Shown piece after piece: positions 1-8,451 of a DNA stretch of 64,000 nt. Source of the DNA: Mesobacillus subterraneus (GTDB lineage Bacteria; Bacillota; Bacilli; Bacillales; Cytobacillaceae); the NCBI RefSeq assembly GCF_020524355.2, contig NZ_CP129019.1, positions 2,852,001 to 2,916,000 of the forward strand, read 5' to 3'. Numbering within the stretch: position 1 is the stretch's first letter; each line of letters starts with the position of its first letter. The notes under the pieces are model-generated. The model had not been told where the DNA came from. It did not search any database and saw only the letters and a list, made by a program, of their open reading frames with translations. The translations under genes and the position numbers were made by a program.

Positions 1-149
1 TACAGCTGGAATACTGAGAAAGCCAGCAGTCCGAAGAAAACAATCCATCCCATCTTGCCAGCCAATTTTCTAGTTGCAGCCTCCGGATCATATTTTTCCA
101 AAAGCTCTTGTTGTTTTTCTTGAGATACCATTTCTTCATTTGTCGTCAA
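1..149 (-). CDS. TRAP transporter fused permease, N-terminal fragment
   Basis: The gene runs off the window edge, so only about 49 N-terminal residues are visible. They form a charged cytoplasmic leader (rich in Glu, Gln and Lys) followed by the start of a hydrophobic segment (GWIVFFGLLAFSVFQL). A TTG start at 149 is chosen because GGAAGGAG lies about 8 bases upstream; it overlaps the 3' end of the DUF1850 gene by 14 bases, which implies translational coupling. In TAXI-type TRAP systems the large membrane protein is a fused DctQ-DctM sodium-driven permease encoded beside the binding protein and a DUF1850 protein, as here. The identity comes mainly from this context. The substrate is unknown; TAXI systems often take up dicarboxylates or amino acids such as glutamate. 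Confidence 0.7.
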   Translation of the reverse strand, partial: MTTNEEMVSQEKQQELLEKYDPEAATRKLAGKMGWIVFFGLLAFSVFQL

Positions 150-669
150 GGATATTCACTCCTTCCAATTGCTCCAATATACTAATTTTCTCAATCTTTA
201 TCCGTACCCTTGTACCAGGTTCAATCGCCTTCGACAACGGGTATGTTAAATTTTCATAAATCAGGGTGTGATTTGCACGGACCTGGCCAAGCCTCAGATC
301 AAAGTGTGAAAATTCCCTGTTCATATTCGTAATATAGTACTTTCCATCCTTCATTTCAAAGTTCTCTCCATCTGCAACTTCCGATGGCATACCGATAGCA
401 AAATCCTCATACTCCAGTTCGTATTGACTGATCTTATGGTTATCGGTAACTTTGTAGCTTTCAATTACATCTGACAGATGAATTGAATGCTTATACTTTA
501 TTTTAAAGACTCCCCCTGTCTGAATCGGTACATAGCAGAGTATATCATTACTTTCAGGGGCTTGAAAAACAAGAGCTTGTTTGTAAGGGATATTGATTAA
601 GATAATTGCAAAAAAAATGATGAGGGTTAACAGAACGAAGATTTTTGATTTAATCCAGTTTAAATTCAT
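136..669 (-). CDS. DUF1850 protein of a TAXI-TRAP transporter locus
   Basis: A 177-residue protein with one N-terminal membrane segment (about residues 9-27, FVLLTLIIFFAIILI) and an extracytoplasmic domain. The features FKIKYKHSIHLSDVIESY and the later GMPSE fit the DUF1850 family, small proteins repeatedly encoded between the TAXI binding protein and the fused TRAP permease. Their role is not established; an accessory or sensor subunit is plausible. GAGG lies about 8 bases before the ATG at 669. The gene sits 192 bases after the binding-protein gene and overlaps the permease start, so the three genes look like one transcription unit. Confidence 0.8.
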   Translation of the reverse strand: MNLNWIKSKIFVLLTLIIFFAIILINIPYKQALVFQAPESNDILCYVPIQTGGVFKIKYKHSIHLSDVIESYKVTDNHKISQYELEYEDFAIGMPSEVADGENFEMKDGKYYITNMNREFSHFDLRLGQVRANHTLIYENLTYPLSKAIEPGTRVRIKIEKISILEQLEGVNILDDK

Positions 670-814
670 ATCACTAGCCTCGCCTGTCCAATGTCTCCGA
701 TGGAGTACTTTCTTTATAACAGTAAAAAATAGACCGGTTGGAAGTTCGGTCTATCCTGCCCGGGTTTTCACCCATATAGTGGTCTTATTCTACTTTTTGT
801 GAAAAAGATGAATT

Positions 815-849
815 GACCGGACAATATCCTTTCAGGACATTGTCCGGCC
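815..849 (-). other. Intercistronic hairpin in the TRAP operon
   Basis: Arms near GACCGGACAAT and ATTGTCCGGCC pair around a short loop, with a further inner ATCC/GGAC match. In the minus direction no T-run follows, so it is a poor intrinsic terminator. It more likely stabilises or processes the mRNA downstream of the abundant binding-protein message. Confidence 0.55.
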
Positions 850-861
850 ATGTTCAACCTA

Positions 862-1860
862 TTACTGAGCTGCCTTAATGCCTTTTTCATCATAGTACTT
901 CTGAGCACCTGGATGAACTTCAATTCCAACACCGTTAAGTGCATTTTCCGGCTTGATTTGCTTAGCTTTTGCGTGTGTAACCTGATCAAGGTTCTCAAAA
1001 ATTGACTTAGTGATGTCATATACAAGATCATCAGAAAGGTCAGCTTTTACCACAAGCATCGCTAGAACTGCCACTGTCGGCACTTCTGAATCAAGTTTGT
1101 ATGTTCCAGAAGGTACTACTTCTTTCGCATAGTAAGGATACTTTTCAATAAGCTCTTCAGCTTTGTCAGCGTCAACCGGAACAATAACTACCTTTTCCGT
1201 TGCAGAAAGCTCTTCAACAGCAGCTGTAGGTGTTCCAGCAGTAACGAAAGCAGCATCGATGTTTCCATCTTTTATACCGTTTACTGATTCATCAAAGCTC
1301 AAGTCCTGCTTTTCGATATCATCCAGTGAAAGACCGTAGACTTCAAGGATTTGTTCAGCATTCGCTGCCGTACCAGAACCTGGTGCACCGATTGAGACCT
1401 TCTTGCCTTTTAGGTCTTCTACTGATTTGATTCCTGATTTTTCTGTAGTGACGATTTGAATTGTCTCAGGATACAATGTTCCGATCGCCTTGATATTTTC
1501 GATTTTGTTTCCATCGAACATTAACTTTCCTTCAGTTGCATAGGAAGCGATGTCAGTTTGTGTGAAGGCGATTTCACCTTTATTGTCTTTAATGCTCTGC
1601 ATGTTTTCTGCAGAAGCTCCTGTAGTTTCAGCATTCGTGCTGACTCCAGTAGCATCCGAGACAATTTTGGCAAATGATCCGCCCAACGGGAAGTATGTAC
1701 CACCTGTACCACCAGTAAGGATGCTCATGTATTTTGGCATATCTTCTGATTTTCCTTCTCCGCCGCCCTCTTCTTTAGAGTCGCTGCTACCACATGCAGC
1801 TAGTACCATTGAAAGAACCAGCATTAATGCAGTGAATAAAAGAAACTTTCTTTTTTTCAT
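862..1860 (-). CDS. TAXI family TRAP transporter solute-binding lipoprotein
   Basis: A 332-residue secreted protein. The signal peptide ends in a lipobox (VLAACGSS, Cys about 23), followed by a Gly/Glu/Ser-rich linker, so the mature protein should be lipid-anchored outside the membrane. The family pattern is clear: ILTGGTGGTYFPLGG near the start, then DLKGKKVSIGAPGSGT and a Gln-Thr-Asp-Ile motif typical of TAXI (TRAP-associated extracytoplasmic immunogenic) proteins. It should capture a small organic solute and hand it to the permease encoded downstream. Start ATG at 1860 has GGGGG 7 bases upstream. It is the first gene of a three-gene minus-strand operon. Confidence 0.9.
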   Translation of the reverse strand: MKKRKFLLFTALMLVLSMVLAACGSSDSKEEGGGEGKSEDMPKYMSILTGGTGGTYFPLGGSFAKIVSDATGVSTNAETTGASAENMQSIKDNKGEIAFTQTDIASYATEGKLMFDGNKIENIKAIGTLYPETIQIVTTEKSGIKSVEDLKGKKVSIGAPGSGTAANAEQILEVYGLSLDDIEKQDLSFDESVNGIKDGNIDAAFVTAGTPTAAVEELSATEKVVIVPVDADKAEELIEKYPYYAKEVVPSGTYKLDSEVPTVAVLAMLVVKADLSDDLVYDITKSIFENLDQVTHAKAKQIKPENALNGVGIEVHPGAQKYYDEKGIKAAQ

Positions 1861-2018
1861 CAGAATTCCCCCTTATAGAAATAGAATTGTTCAACATAAT
1901 CTTAACATAAGACTTCACACGATTGTCAAACATGTTACTTACTAACTATCCTTCTTACCCGATAGACTTAGATTGCCATAAAAGATTTTTCAAAATACAT
2001 ATGCTAAAATCATGTTGA

Positions 2019-2080
2019 TAAGAAAAGCGTAAGTTCCTTCTTCAGCCCCGACAAGCGCTGGAGGGCCTGCCAGTGAAGTG
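2019..2080 (+). repeat. Dispersed hairpin element, partial copy (R1)
   Basis: Matches the left part of the roughly 120-bp dispersed element (AAGAAAAGCG..., CAGCCCCGACAAGCGCTGGAGGG, TGCCAGTGAAG) and then diverges. It fills much of the 320-base gap between the TRAP operon and yjcH. See the full copies at 6862, 32698 and 37403. Confidence 0.75.
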
Positions 2081-2183
2081 CAGGACGGGTCCAGGCACTG
2101 AAGCTATACACTTTTCGAAGAAATCTATACATCCTTTGTTGTTAGATAGTCAAATGCAAAAGAATTGATTTGGAGGTAAATTA

Positions 2184-2909
2184 ATGGATTTTCCAATGGG
2201 CAAAATAGAAGAAATCAAACTTCAAAGCAAGGAACTCGGGGAAGAAGTGCTTATGCTGGTATACTTGCCTGCCAACTATTCTCCCTTATATAAATATTCA
2301 TTACTTATCGCACAGGATGGGCGGGACTATTTCCAACTCGGCAGGATTGGAAGGATTGCTGATGAGCTCCTTGGCAAAAAGGAAATTGAAAACGTCATCA
2401 TCGTGGGAATACCATATGCATCCGTCGAGGATAGACGGCGAAAGTACCATCCAAATGGAGAACAGCACCAAGCCTATATTCGTTTTCTGGCTCATGAGCT
2501 TGTTCCTTATTTAGATGAACAATATCCTACCTACCAAATGGGCATGGGCCGTGCATTGATTGGTGATTCACTCGCAGCTACAGTTTCCTTGCTTGCCGCG
2601 CTCCAGTATCCGCACACATTTGGAAAAGTGCTTCTTCAATCACCTTATGTTAACGAGGATGTTTTCACGGCTGTGAAAGACTTCCGGCAACCTGAATTGC
2701 TCCAAATTTATCATACGGTTGGCGAGCAAGAAACAGTCGTAAAAACGACTTCTTCTAATAGCAAGGACTTTTTAACGCCGAACAGGGAGCTGTCGAGGAT
2801 TTTTAAGGAACGGGGATATGGCTATTTTTACAATGAGTTCGAGGGAAATCATACATGGACCCATTGGCAGCCAGACCTCAAGCGGGCATTTAGACATGTG
2901 TTTTCCTAA
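2184..2909 (+). CDS. yjcH: Putative alpha/beta-hydrolase esterase, YjcH-like
   Basis: A 241-residue cytoplasmic protein with no signal peptide. It has an esterase-D type alpha/beta-hydrolase pattern: an oxyanion-side motif near IAQDGRDYF, a nucleophile elbow ALIGDSLAA (Ser about 130), and a C-terminal His in EGNHTWTHW. Length and neighbours match B. subtilis YjcH, which lies beside yjcG and yjcF as here, although orientation in the region is inverted. Such enzymes hydrolyse carboxyl or siderophore esters; the substrate of this one is unknown. ATG 2184 has GGAGG about 8 bases upstream. The gene ends before a promoter-like element that probably serves yjcG. Confidence 0.8.
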   Translation: MDFPMGKIEEIKLQSKELGEEVLMLVYLPANYSPLYKYSLLIAQDGRDYFQLGRIGRIADELLGKKEIENVIIVGIPYASVEDRRRKYHPNGEQHQAYIRFLAHELVPYLDEQYPTYQMGMGRALIGDSLAATVSLLAALQYPHTFGKVLLQSPYVNEDVFTAVKDFRQPELLQIYHTVGEQETVVKTTSSNSKDFLTPNRELSRIFKERGYGYFYNEFEGNHTWTHWQPDLKRAFRHVFS

Positions 2910-2943
2910 TCCAGGCTTCTTTATATTATCTATTTAGAAAATT

Positions 2944-2952
2944 TGTTATAAT
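2944..2952 (+). promoter_or_regulatory. Candidate extended -10 promoter upstream of yjcG
   Basis: TGTTATAAT fits an extended sigma-A -10 element (TGnTATAAT) about 70 bases before yjcG. No good -35 hexamer is visible, which is common for extended -10 promoters. Confidence 0.45.
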
Positions 2953-3023
2953 GAATGGTAAATCATAATATAGGTTTTCAGAAAATCGCTAGGCATCACA
3001 CTAATGAAACGGGGGTATCTCAG

Positions 3024-3533
3024 ATGAAATTCGGTATTGTCATTTTTCCATCGAAGAAAATCCAGGATTTTGCAAATTCAATGAGACGTCGTTACGATCC
3101 GCACTATGCGTTAATCCCGCCTCACGTAACTTTAAAGTCCTCCTTTGAAGCAACGGAGGAAGAAATCAAGGAAATCGCGAATAAACTCGATTCAATCGCC
3201 AGGAATTTCAGACCAGTCAACATCAAGGTCACTAAGATTGGTTCCTTTAAGCCCGTTAACAATGTAATCTACTTAAAGATTGAATCACCTGAAGACTTGG
3301 AAAATCTTCATAATGAACTAAATGCAACCTTTGACGGTAATCAAGAGTATAACTTTGTACCTCATATCACTATCGGGCAGAAAATGTCTGACGATGAACA
3401 TTCCGACGTTTATGGTTCATTGAGAATGACAAAAGTGCAATTTGAGGATACCGCCGACAGAATCCACCTATTATACCAGTTGGATAATGGATCGTGGACG
3501 GTATATGAAACATTCAGGCTCGGAAAGGAATAA
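3024..3533 (+). CDS. yjcG: YjcG family 2H phosphoesterase (2'-5' RNA ligase-like)
   Basis: A 169-residue protein with two HxT motifs, HVTLKSSF (His about 33) and HITIGQ (His about 116), the signature of the 2H phosphoesterase/RNA ligase superfamily. It matches B. subtilis YjcG in length and start (MKFGIVIFPSKK). The upstream in-frame start at 2955 is rejected because GGGGG lies 8 bases before ATG 3024 and the extra 23 residues are not family-like. It is followed after 6 bases by yjcF, so the two are probably co-transcribed. The biological substrate is unknown; a cyclic phosphodiester or RNA end is inferred from the fold. Confidence 0.87.
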   Translation: MKFGIVIFPSKKIQDFANSMRRRYDPHYALIPPHVTLKSSFEATEEEIKEIANKLDSIARNFRPVNIKVTKIGSFKPVNNVIYLKIESPEDLENLHNELNATFDGNQEYNFVPHITIGQKMSDDEHSDVYGSLRMTKVQFEDTADRIHLLYQLDNGSWTVYETFRLGKE

Positions 3534-3539
3534 TCTATC

Positions 3540-3965
3540 GTGGAAGTGAAAATTGTAAACAACGATCAAGAATTAGCAGATGCATTCGAAGTACGTAAGT
3601 CAGTATTCATTCATGAACAAAATGTACCGGAAGAAGAAGAACTAGATCAATTCGAATCGGATTCTGTTCATTTTGTATTATATGATAATAACCTCAAAGC
3701 AGCTGGTGCAGGGAGATTCCGTGTACTGGATGGAATCGGCAAGGTAGAACGGATTTGTGTTTTAAAGGAGAACCGCAAAACAGGTGCTGGAGTTGCGGTC
3801 ATGAATAAAATCGAGGAATATGCCAAGTCACAAGGCATCTCAACCTTGAAATTGAACGCACAAACACATGCCATCCCCTTTTACTCCAGGCTAGGATATG
3901 TAACGGTATCAGAAGAATTCATGGATGCTGGTATCCCACATAAAACGATGAAAAAATCCATTTAA
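3540..3965 (+). CDS. yjcF: GNAT N-acetyltransferase YjcF
   Basis: A 141-residue GNAT-fold protein. EELDQFESDSVHFVLY, AAGAGRFR and the acetyl-CoA loop region RKTGAGVAVMNKIEEYA are visible, ending with FYSRLGYVTVSEEFMDAGIPH. The pattern resembles the YjcF/ElaA group. The start is GTG at 3540 with AAAGGA 10 bases before it, 6 bases after yjcG. The acceptor substrate is unknown. A terminator follows directly, closing the yjcG-yjcF unit. Confidence 0.85.
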   Translation: MEVKIVNNDQELADAFEVRKSVFIHEQNVPEEEELDQFESDSVHFVLYDNNLKAAGAGRFRVLDGIGKVERICVLKENRKTGAGVAVMNKIEEYAKSQGISTLKLNAQTHAIPFYSRLGYVTVSEEFMDAGIPHKTMKKSI

Positions 3966-3973
3966 ATTTACTG

Positions 3974-4006
3974 AAACTCCATTCTTATATGAGTGGAGTT
4001 TTTTTG
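3974..4006 (+). terminator. Intrinsic terminator after yjcF
   Basis: AAACTCCA and TGGAGTTT pair around a 12-base loop and are followed by a T-run. Confidence 0.85.
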
Positions 4007-4015
4007 AATAACAAA

Positions 4016-4058
4016 AAGGCACCACAGCTGAGTTTAGATTGACTCGCTGTAGTGCCTT
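4016..4058 (-). terminator. Terminator overlapping the end of the 4034 gene
   Basis: A long hairpin (AAGGCAC.ACAGC.GAGT arms) lies across the stop codon of the minus-strand gene. Read in the minus direction it ends in TTTTTG. Confidence 0.75.
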
Positions 4059-4366
4059 CCTTTTCCTGTTAATTCAGCATATGCCTGGCTGACCACTGAA
4101 GGATTTACCTTCTTTTTATAAACCCGATCCATATTAGAAAAGCTTATATCAGAGGCCGCCAGCTGCATTCTAGCCACAGGCTGATGGTCTTTCCGCTTTT
4201 GCATTGGTGCAACGGCTTGCTCTTGTTGTTCCTGCCCCTGTTCTACAGGATCTTCTTTACGGATCCTTGCAATTTTATTAATCTGGAAAGGATCATAATC
4301 TGTCCCTATTTCACGCTCAGCATATTGTATATATTGATAATTTGTCACTGGAAGAATGTATCCCAT
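4034..4366 (-). CDS. Uncharacterised 110-residue protein
   Basis: I do not recognise a characterised family. The protein begins MGYILPVTNYQYIQYAERE, has a Gln/Glu-rich middle (VEQGQEQQEQAV), and ends in a basic stretch with a Tyr-rich tail. No membrane segment or signal peptide is seen. ATG 4366 is preferred over the TTG at 4381 because the TTG lies inside the GGGGG ribosome binding site. It stands alone on the minus strand between yjcF and yjcD and has its own terminator. The N-terminal aromatic pattern suggests a Bacillaceae-specific protein; a sporulation role would be a guess from its neighbours. Confidence 0.7.
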   Translation of the reverse strand: MGYILPVTNYQYIQYAEREIGTDYDPFQINKIARIRKEDPVEQGQEQQEQAVAPMQKRKDHQPVARMQLAASDISFSNMDRVYKKKVNPSVVSQAYAELTGKGRHYSESI

Positions 4367-4524
4367 TTTGGTATCCCCCAAGTATAATTATTTATTTCTT
4401 ACTATATTCTTCTATTGCATTTCCCTGTTTATGACCGTATTAAACTGCTAATTTTATAATTTTCCCGCGTTATCCACAAAGTAAATATGGATAGCGAAAA
4501 CACCTTTTGTTAAAAATCTTATTC

Positions 4525-4533
4525 TGCTATGAT
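4525..4533 (+). promoter_or_regulatory. Candidate extended -10 promoter for yjcD
   Basis: TGCTATGAT, an extended -10-like element, lies about 38 bases before the yjcD start, with a weak TTGTTA upstream at non-optimal spacing. Confidence 0.4.
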
Positions 4534-4571
4534 AGAGATTGTGCTATTTTTGGTCGGAGATGAGGGATAAC

Positions 4572-6860
4572 ATGAAAACAGCCATGTATAATCAACAGAT
4601 AATAAGCCTCGAACATTATAATCGTGCGGATTTTCAAAAGCTTTATGATGACGGAAAAAGAGGGATGCTTACTTGCAGTGTATGCGGCAGTCCTGTCCGC
4701 CTTTACCTCGGCATAAAGGACACGCCCCATTTCTATCATCACCTCACCGCAAAAGGAGATTGCAGTGAGCAAAATGAATTCTCCCCTTCCGTTCAACCTT
4801 CCGGGGAAGGTGAATATATCGAACGAAATGGTTTCCGGATCCCGAAGGCCCGTTCCATTACGGCTGAAGCAGATAGAGAGGAAAAATTCATATTCCCGCG
4901 GGAAGTAAAGATTCCTTCACCTTTTAATCCTCATCCACCGGCTAAGCCTGGGCTTAAGTTGAATTATTTAAAACAGCTTAAAGAAGCCGGCATCCATTTT
5001 GATGGCAACCAGGAGAAGGCTGTAGTTTTAACAGAAGGGCCATTGTTGATTTTAGCGGGTGCCGGGAGTGGAAAGACGAGAGTGCTGACAGCGAGAACCG
5101 CGTTCATGATGGAAGAAAAGAAAATCGATCCAGGTTCTATCATGCTTGTTACCTTTACAGCAAAGGCTGCCGCTGAAATGAAGAAACGGATTGCCCTTTA
5201 CCCGGGAATGTCCCCAGCTAAGGTTAACCAGCTGATTGCTGGCACCTTCCATAGTATTTTCTATCGAATCCTTTGTTTTCATGAACGTGAAAAATGGTCT
5301 TCTGACAAGCTGCTGAAGAAAGAATGGCAGCGGGAACAGATTTTAAAGGAGGCTGGACGAAAGCTCCAGCTGGATGAAAAAGAGTTTGCCTATGACCTGG
5401 CACTTCAGCAAATCGGTTTATGGAAAAACACGATGATCATGCCACACGAAGTTAAGCCAGATTCCCCATGGGAAGAAAAGGTGGCTTTGCTGTATAAAGA
5501 CTATGAATCTGCTAAAGACAGGCAAAGACTATTCGACTTTGATGACATGCTTCTCGGCTGTTATAAGCTTTTTAAGGAAAAACCTGAAATACTGGTAAAC
5601 TATCAAAATCGTTTTAACTATTTTTTAATAGATGAGTTCCAGGATATTAATAAAGTTCAATATGAACTTATGAGAATGCTCTCTGAAAAGAATGGAAATG
5701 TTTGCGCTGTCGGCGATGACGACCAGTCAATCTATTCCTTCCGAGGCAGTGACCCTGCCTACCTGTTTAACTTTAAGACAGATTTTAAACATACGAAAAC
5801 AATCATTCTAAACCAAAATTACCGTTCGCCTCATGAGATTGTCGAGACAGCGAACACATTAATTTCTGCCAATCTCACCCGTCATGAAAAGGAAATGAGC
5901 GCTCAATTTTCCGGTGAACGTCCGCCGGTAATCCTCCATCCCTTCGATGAAGAAGAAGAAGCAACGATGATTCTGACAGATATAAAAGAACGGATCCAAC
6001 AAGGAAAACGTCCCGGTGATTTTGCCATCCTGTTCCGGACGAATGCAGCCAGTCGTGCAGTATTCGAGAGGCTGGCAAACTCAAGCTTGCCCTTCCGTCT
6101 TGATCAGGATATCGAATCCTTCTACGAGCGTTTCATCGTCAAAGGAATGCTGTCTTTCCTGAGGCTGAGCATGAATCCTGACGACTCAGAGGCTATCAAA
6201 AACATTCTGCCATCACTATTTTTAAAGCAGACGATTTTCCGGGATTTACAGGCGAATAGCATCCTGAACGATTGTTCCATGCTTGAAGCACTTACCCATG
6301 TGAAAACGGGCTTTGCCTTCCAAGAGCAAAAGCTGAAAAAGCTCATACCGATTGTACGCTCTCTGGCTTCCCTGTCACCGATAGCGGCAATTGATACCGT
6401 CGAAAAGGATCTTGGATATCAAGACTTTATCAAAAAGCGCGGAAATGAAGGAAACCAGCTTGAAAAGGGATCAGACGACATCCGGGATTTAAAAGTAGCA
6501 GCACGCAATTTTAAAACCATCGGAGAATTCATCGAGCATGCTGACCATATGACAGCCATGAACGCTGAAATCAAACGGAGCAGCAGGAAACTGACTGATG
6601 CCATCACATTAAGCACCATTCATCGAGCCAAAGGGTTAGAATATGGAATTGTCTATATAATTGGTACCGTCGACGGAAGCATCCCTCATGATTACGCTTT
6701 GGATGCCTATCGCAATGGAGACCTCCAGCCTCTCGAAGAAGAACGCCGGCTTCTATATGTGGCGGTAACAAGGGCAGAAAAGAACTTATTCATTTCCGTT
6801 CCACAAAGAAGGCGTGGAAGAAAAGCTAATCCATCCCGTTTTTTATCCAATATAAAATAA
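4572..6860 (+). CDS. yjcD: UvrD/PcrA-family DNA helicase YjcD
   Basis: A 762-residue superfamily 1A helicase. Visible motifs: Walker A GAGSGKTR (about 163), Walker B LIDEFQD (about 351), motif III GDDDQSIYSFRG (about 381), NYRS (about 417), TIHRAKGLEYG (about 680) and RRLLYVAVTRA (about 724). Before the helicase core, about residues 34-57 hold CSVCG...HFYHH, a Cys2-His cluster resembling the N-terminus of CoiA at 30596 in this window. ATG 4572 is chosen because GAGGG precedes it; the longer frame at 4539 lacks a ribosome site. Matches B. subtilis YjcD in length and position. The role is 3'-5' unwinding in DNA repair or recombination, inferred from the family. Confidence 0.9.
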   Translation: MKTAMYNQQIISLEHYNRADFQKLYDDGKRGMLTCSVCGSPVRLYLGIKDTPHFYHHLTAKGDCSEQNEFSPSVQPSGEGEYIERNGFRIPKARSITAEADREEKFIFPREVKIPSPFNPHPPAKPGLKLNYLKQLKEAGIHFDGNQEKAVVLTEGPLLILAGAGSGKTRVLTARTAFMMEEKKIDPGSIMLVTFTAKAAAEMKKRIALYPGMSPAKVNQLIAGTFHSIFYRILCFHEREKWSSDKLLKKEWQREQILKEAGRKLQLDEKEFAYDLALQQIGLWKNTMIMPHEVKPDSPWEEKVALLYKDYESAKDRQRLFDFDDMLLGCYKLFKEKPEILVNYQNRFNYFLIDEFQDINKVQYELMRMLSEKNGNVCAVGDDDQSIYSFRGSDPAYLFNFKTDFKHTKTIILNQNYRSPHEIVETANTLISANLTRHEKEMSAQFSGERPPVILHPFDEEEEATMILTDIKERIQQGKRPGDFAILFRTNAASRAVFERLANSSLPFRLDQDIESFYERFIVKGMLSFLRLSMNPDDSEAIKNILPSLFLKQTIFRDLQANSILNDCSMLEALTHVKTGFAFQEQKLKKLIPIVRSLASLSPIAAIDTVEKDLGYQDFIKKRGNEGNQLEKGSDDIRDLKVAARNFKTIGEFIEHADHMTAMNAEIKRSSRKLTDAITLSTIHRAKGLEYGIVYIIGTVDGSIPHDYALDAYRNGDLQPLEEERRLLYVAVTRAEKNLFISVPQRRRGRKANPSRFLSNIK

Positions 6861-6861
6861 C

Positions 6862-6980
6862 AAAAAGCGCAAGCGCCTTGTCCAGCCCCGACAAGCGCTG
6901 GAGGGCCGACCAGAGAAGTCGTTCTTTGACTTCATTGGGCGGACCGAAGCGACTCGAGGGGCTAGGCGCTGGAGCTGGAT
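6862..6980 (+). repeat. Dispersed hairpin element, full copy (R2)
   Basis: Full-length copy: left hairpin AGCGCCTTG...CAAGCGCT, central hairpin GAAGTC-gttcttt-GACTTC with outer CCGACC/GGGCGG pairing, and right end GGGGCTAGGCGCTGGAGCTGG. The termini AGCGCC and AGCCCC can pair with GGGGCT and GGCGCT at the right end. It lies immediately after yjcD. Confidence 0.9.
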
Positions 6981-7041
6981 CAAAAAACTTCATAGAGTTC
7001 TCCACAACTTAATAACTTTGAAATTGCTAGACAAGAGAAAA

Positions 7042-7090
7042 ATACCAAACCAGGACCTGGGGATATAACTCAGGTCCTGGTTTGGTATTC
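7042..7090 (-). terminator. Strong terminator after spoVIF
   Basis: A near-perfect hairpin of about 20 bp (TACCAAACCAGGACCTG and its complement) that ends in T-rich sequence in the minus direction, directly after the spoVIF stop. Confidence 0.85.
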
Positions 7091-7095
7091 AAGGA

Positions 7096-7350
7096 TTACT
7101 TTTTGTTGATCATCTTTGAGATTTGGCCAAAGTCAAGCTGCTTTCCATCCTTAACAATGGATTGTACAATCTTGTCTTCCATTTCTTTATTCACCGGCTT
7201 GTTAGCCATTTTGGAAACTCTGCGGATCACGCCTCTCACCGTTTGCTCATCTTTAAAGTTCGCATTTTGTAGTGAATTCGCCAGCTCAAATACATCATTC
7301 ATATTTACGCCAGTCTTTTTCTCTATATTCTTGAAGAAATTATTATCCAT
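7096..7350 (-). CDS. spoVIF: Stage VI sporulation protein F
   Basis: An 84-residue protein beginning MDNNFFKNIEKKTGVNMND, the SpoVIF (YjcC) signature. In B. subtilis this mother-cell protein is needed for proper late spore coat assembly. ATG 7350 follows GAAGGAGG; the longer frame to 7419 adds residues that precede the ribosome site and is rejected. It lies between yjcD and a YjcZ-type gene, as in the B. subtilis yjc cluster, and has its own promoter region and a strong terminator. Confidence 0.93.
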   Translation of the reverse strand: MDNNFFKNIEKKTGVNMNDVFELANSLQNANFKDEQTVRGVIRRVSKMANKPVNKEMEDKIVQSIVKDGKQLDFGQISKMINKK

Positions 7351-7444
7351 ATAAATCACGCCTCCTTCTTTAACTACTCTATAGTATGAAGGAAGCAAAA
7401 AATGGTGAAAGAGATCCATAAAAAATCAGCATTAGTTCATGCAG

Positions 7445-7477
7445 AAAAAAGCTGTTCCGGTTTGGAACAGCTTTTCC
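7445..7477 (-). terminator. Terminator after the YjcZ-type gene
   Basis: AAAAGCTGTTCC and GGAACAGCTTTT pair around GGTTT. The hairpin is bidirectional in form and lies just past the small gene at 7487. Confidence 0.85.
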
Positions 7478-7486
7478 TTCTCTTTC

Positions 7487-7612
7487 TTAGCTGTAGAAGC
7501 TGGCTCCTACAATAATCAACAAAATGAACAAAACGACAATCAATACGAAAGTGGAGCCTCCGTATCCGCCACCGCCGTAGCCGTAGCCGCCGCCACACCA
7601 ACCGTAGCTCAT
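7487..7612 (-). CDS. YjcZ-type small sporulation membrane protein
   Basis: A 41-residue ORF. The first half is Gly/Tyr-rich ([15 protein letters not shown]) and the second half is a single membrane helix ([18 protein letters not shown]). This is the YjcZ/YwrJ-type small sporulation protein pattern common in Bacillaceae. AGGTGA lies 6 bases before ATG 7612, and a strong terminator follows. The function is unknown; members are typically expressed late in sporulation and may lie in the spore envelope. Confidence 0.85.
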   Translation of the reverse strand: MSYGWCGGGYGYGGGGYGGSTFVLIVVLFILLIIVGASFYS

Positions 7613-7707
7613 TCTTCTTCACCTCACTTTTTATTACTCAATAGCAATATATGTGAGGCTTAACGAAAATGTATGGGCGAGCCCCCAGCCATTTATAAAA
7701 GCTTGGG

Positions 7708-8424
7708 TTAAATTTGATCAAAGTCCGGGAAATGACTCGATATAAATTCATCATATAGATCAAGATTGAGCTTTTGGTTTGAATCAATTTCTGCAAAAAA
7801 TACTTGACGCGGCTCATATCCTTTTTCGTGAATCTTATCTATCAATGTATCTCGATTCAAACCAGCGCGCCTTAAGTTTTCATTGATTAATTCACCGTCG
7901 ATCAAAACCGTCACCGGTGGAGACTCTTCTTTCACTTTGATTCCAATATCTTCATACTTTACAGGCTGCTTGGCTTTTTTCAATAAAACACTCAGTTCAC
8001 CATTCGAATCAAGCGAAGCAAACTCTACATCAGCCACTTTGAATACACTTTTCTTGCGGAGTTGTTCCAGGAGTTCATCTATGCTATATTTTTCCTTACG
8101 CATATTTTTCTCGAGAATATTGCCATTTTCAATGAATGTAGTTGATTTCCCCTCAACTACATTGCGAAAGGCTCTGCTTTTTAAGGATATCGTGGAAATT
8201 GCCAAAGGGACGAACGACCAGACAACCAGACTGGTAATTCCATCCCTTAAGCTCAAATCAGGATCCATCGCTAATGTACCGGCAATATCTCCTACAGTGA
8301 TGCCAACGATATATTCAAAAAAAGACAGACTTGATAATTGCTTTTTCCCAAGGAGTTTTGTAATGACAAATAATCCCACAATCAGCAATATGGATCGTAT
8401 GATAGTCCTAAAAATATCCGGCAT
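7708..8424 (-). CDS. DUF421 (YetF-type) membrane protein of a spoVA cluster
   Basis: A 238-residue protein with N-terminal membrane segments (about residues 9-28 and 58-78) containing KLLGKKQL and GDIAGTLAMD, then a cytoplasmic YetF domain ending in a second repeat-like unit. This is the DUF421 architecture. It lies 27 bases after spoVAE on the same strand, as in compact second-type spoVA operons where a DUF421 protein of the inner spore membrane contributes to spore heat resistance or membrane order. That role is inferred from family and context. The ATG at 8424 has AAGGG upstream. Confidence 0.85.
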   Translation of the reverse strand: MPDIFRTIIRSILLIVGLFVITKLLGKKQLSSLSFFEYIVGITVGDIAGTLAMDPDLSLRDGITSLVVWSFVPLAISTISLKSRAFRNVVEGKSTTFIENGNILEKNMRKEKYSIDELLEQLRKKSVFKVADVEFASLDSNGELSVLLKKAKQPVKYEDIGIKVKEESPPVTVLIDGELINENLRRAGLNRDTLIDKIHEKGYEPRQVFFAEIDSNQKLNLDLYDEFISSHFPDFDQI

Positions 8425-8451
8425 TAGATCATCATCCCTTTAGACACAGTT

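Noticed and set aside
6862..6980. Dispersed element as an insertion sequence
   Set aside because: It is about 120 bp and non-coding; no transposase copy is in the window, so at most a non-autonomous element.
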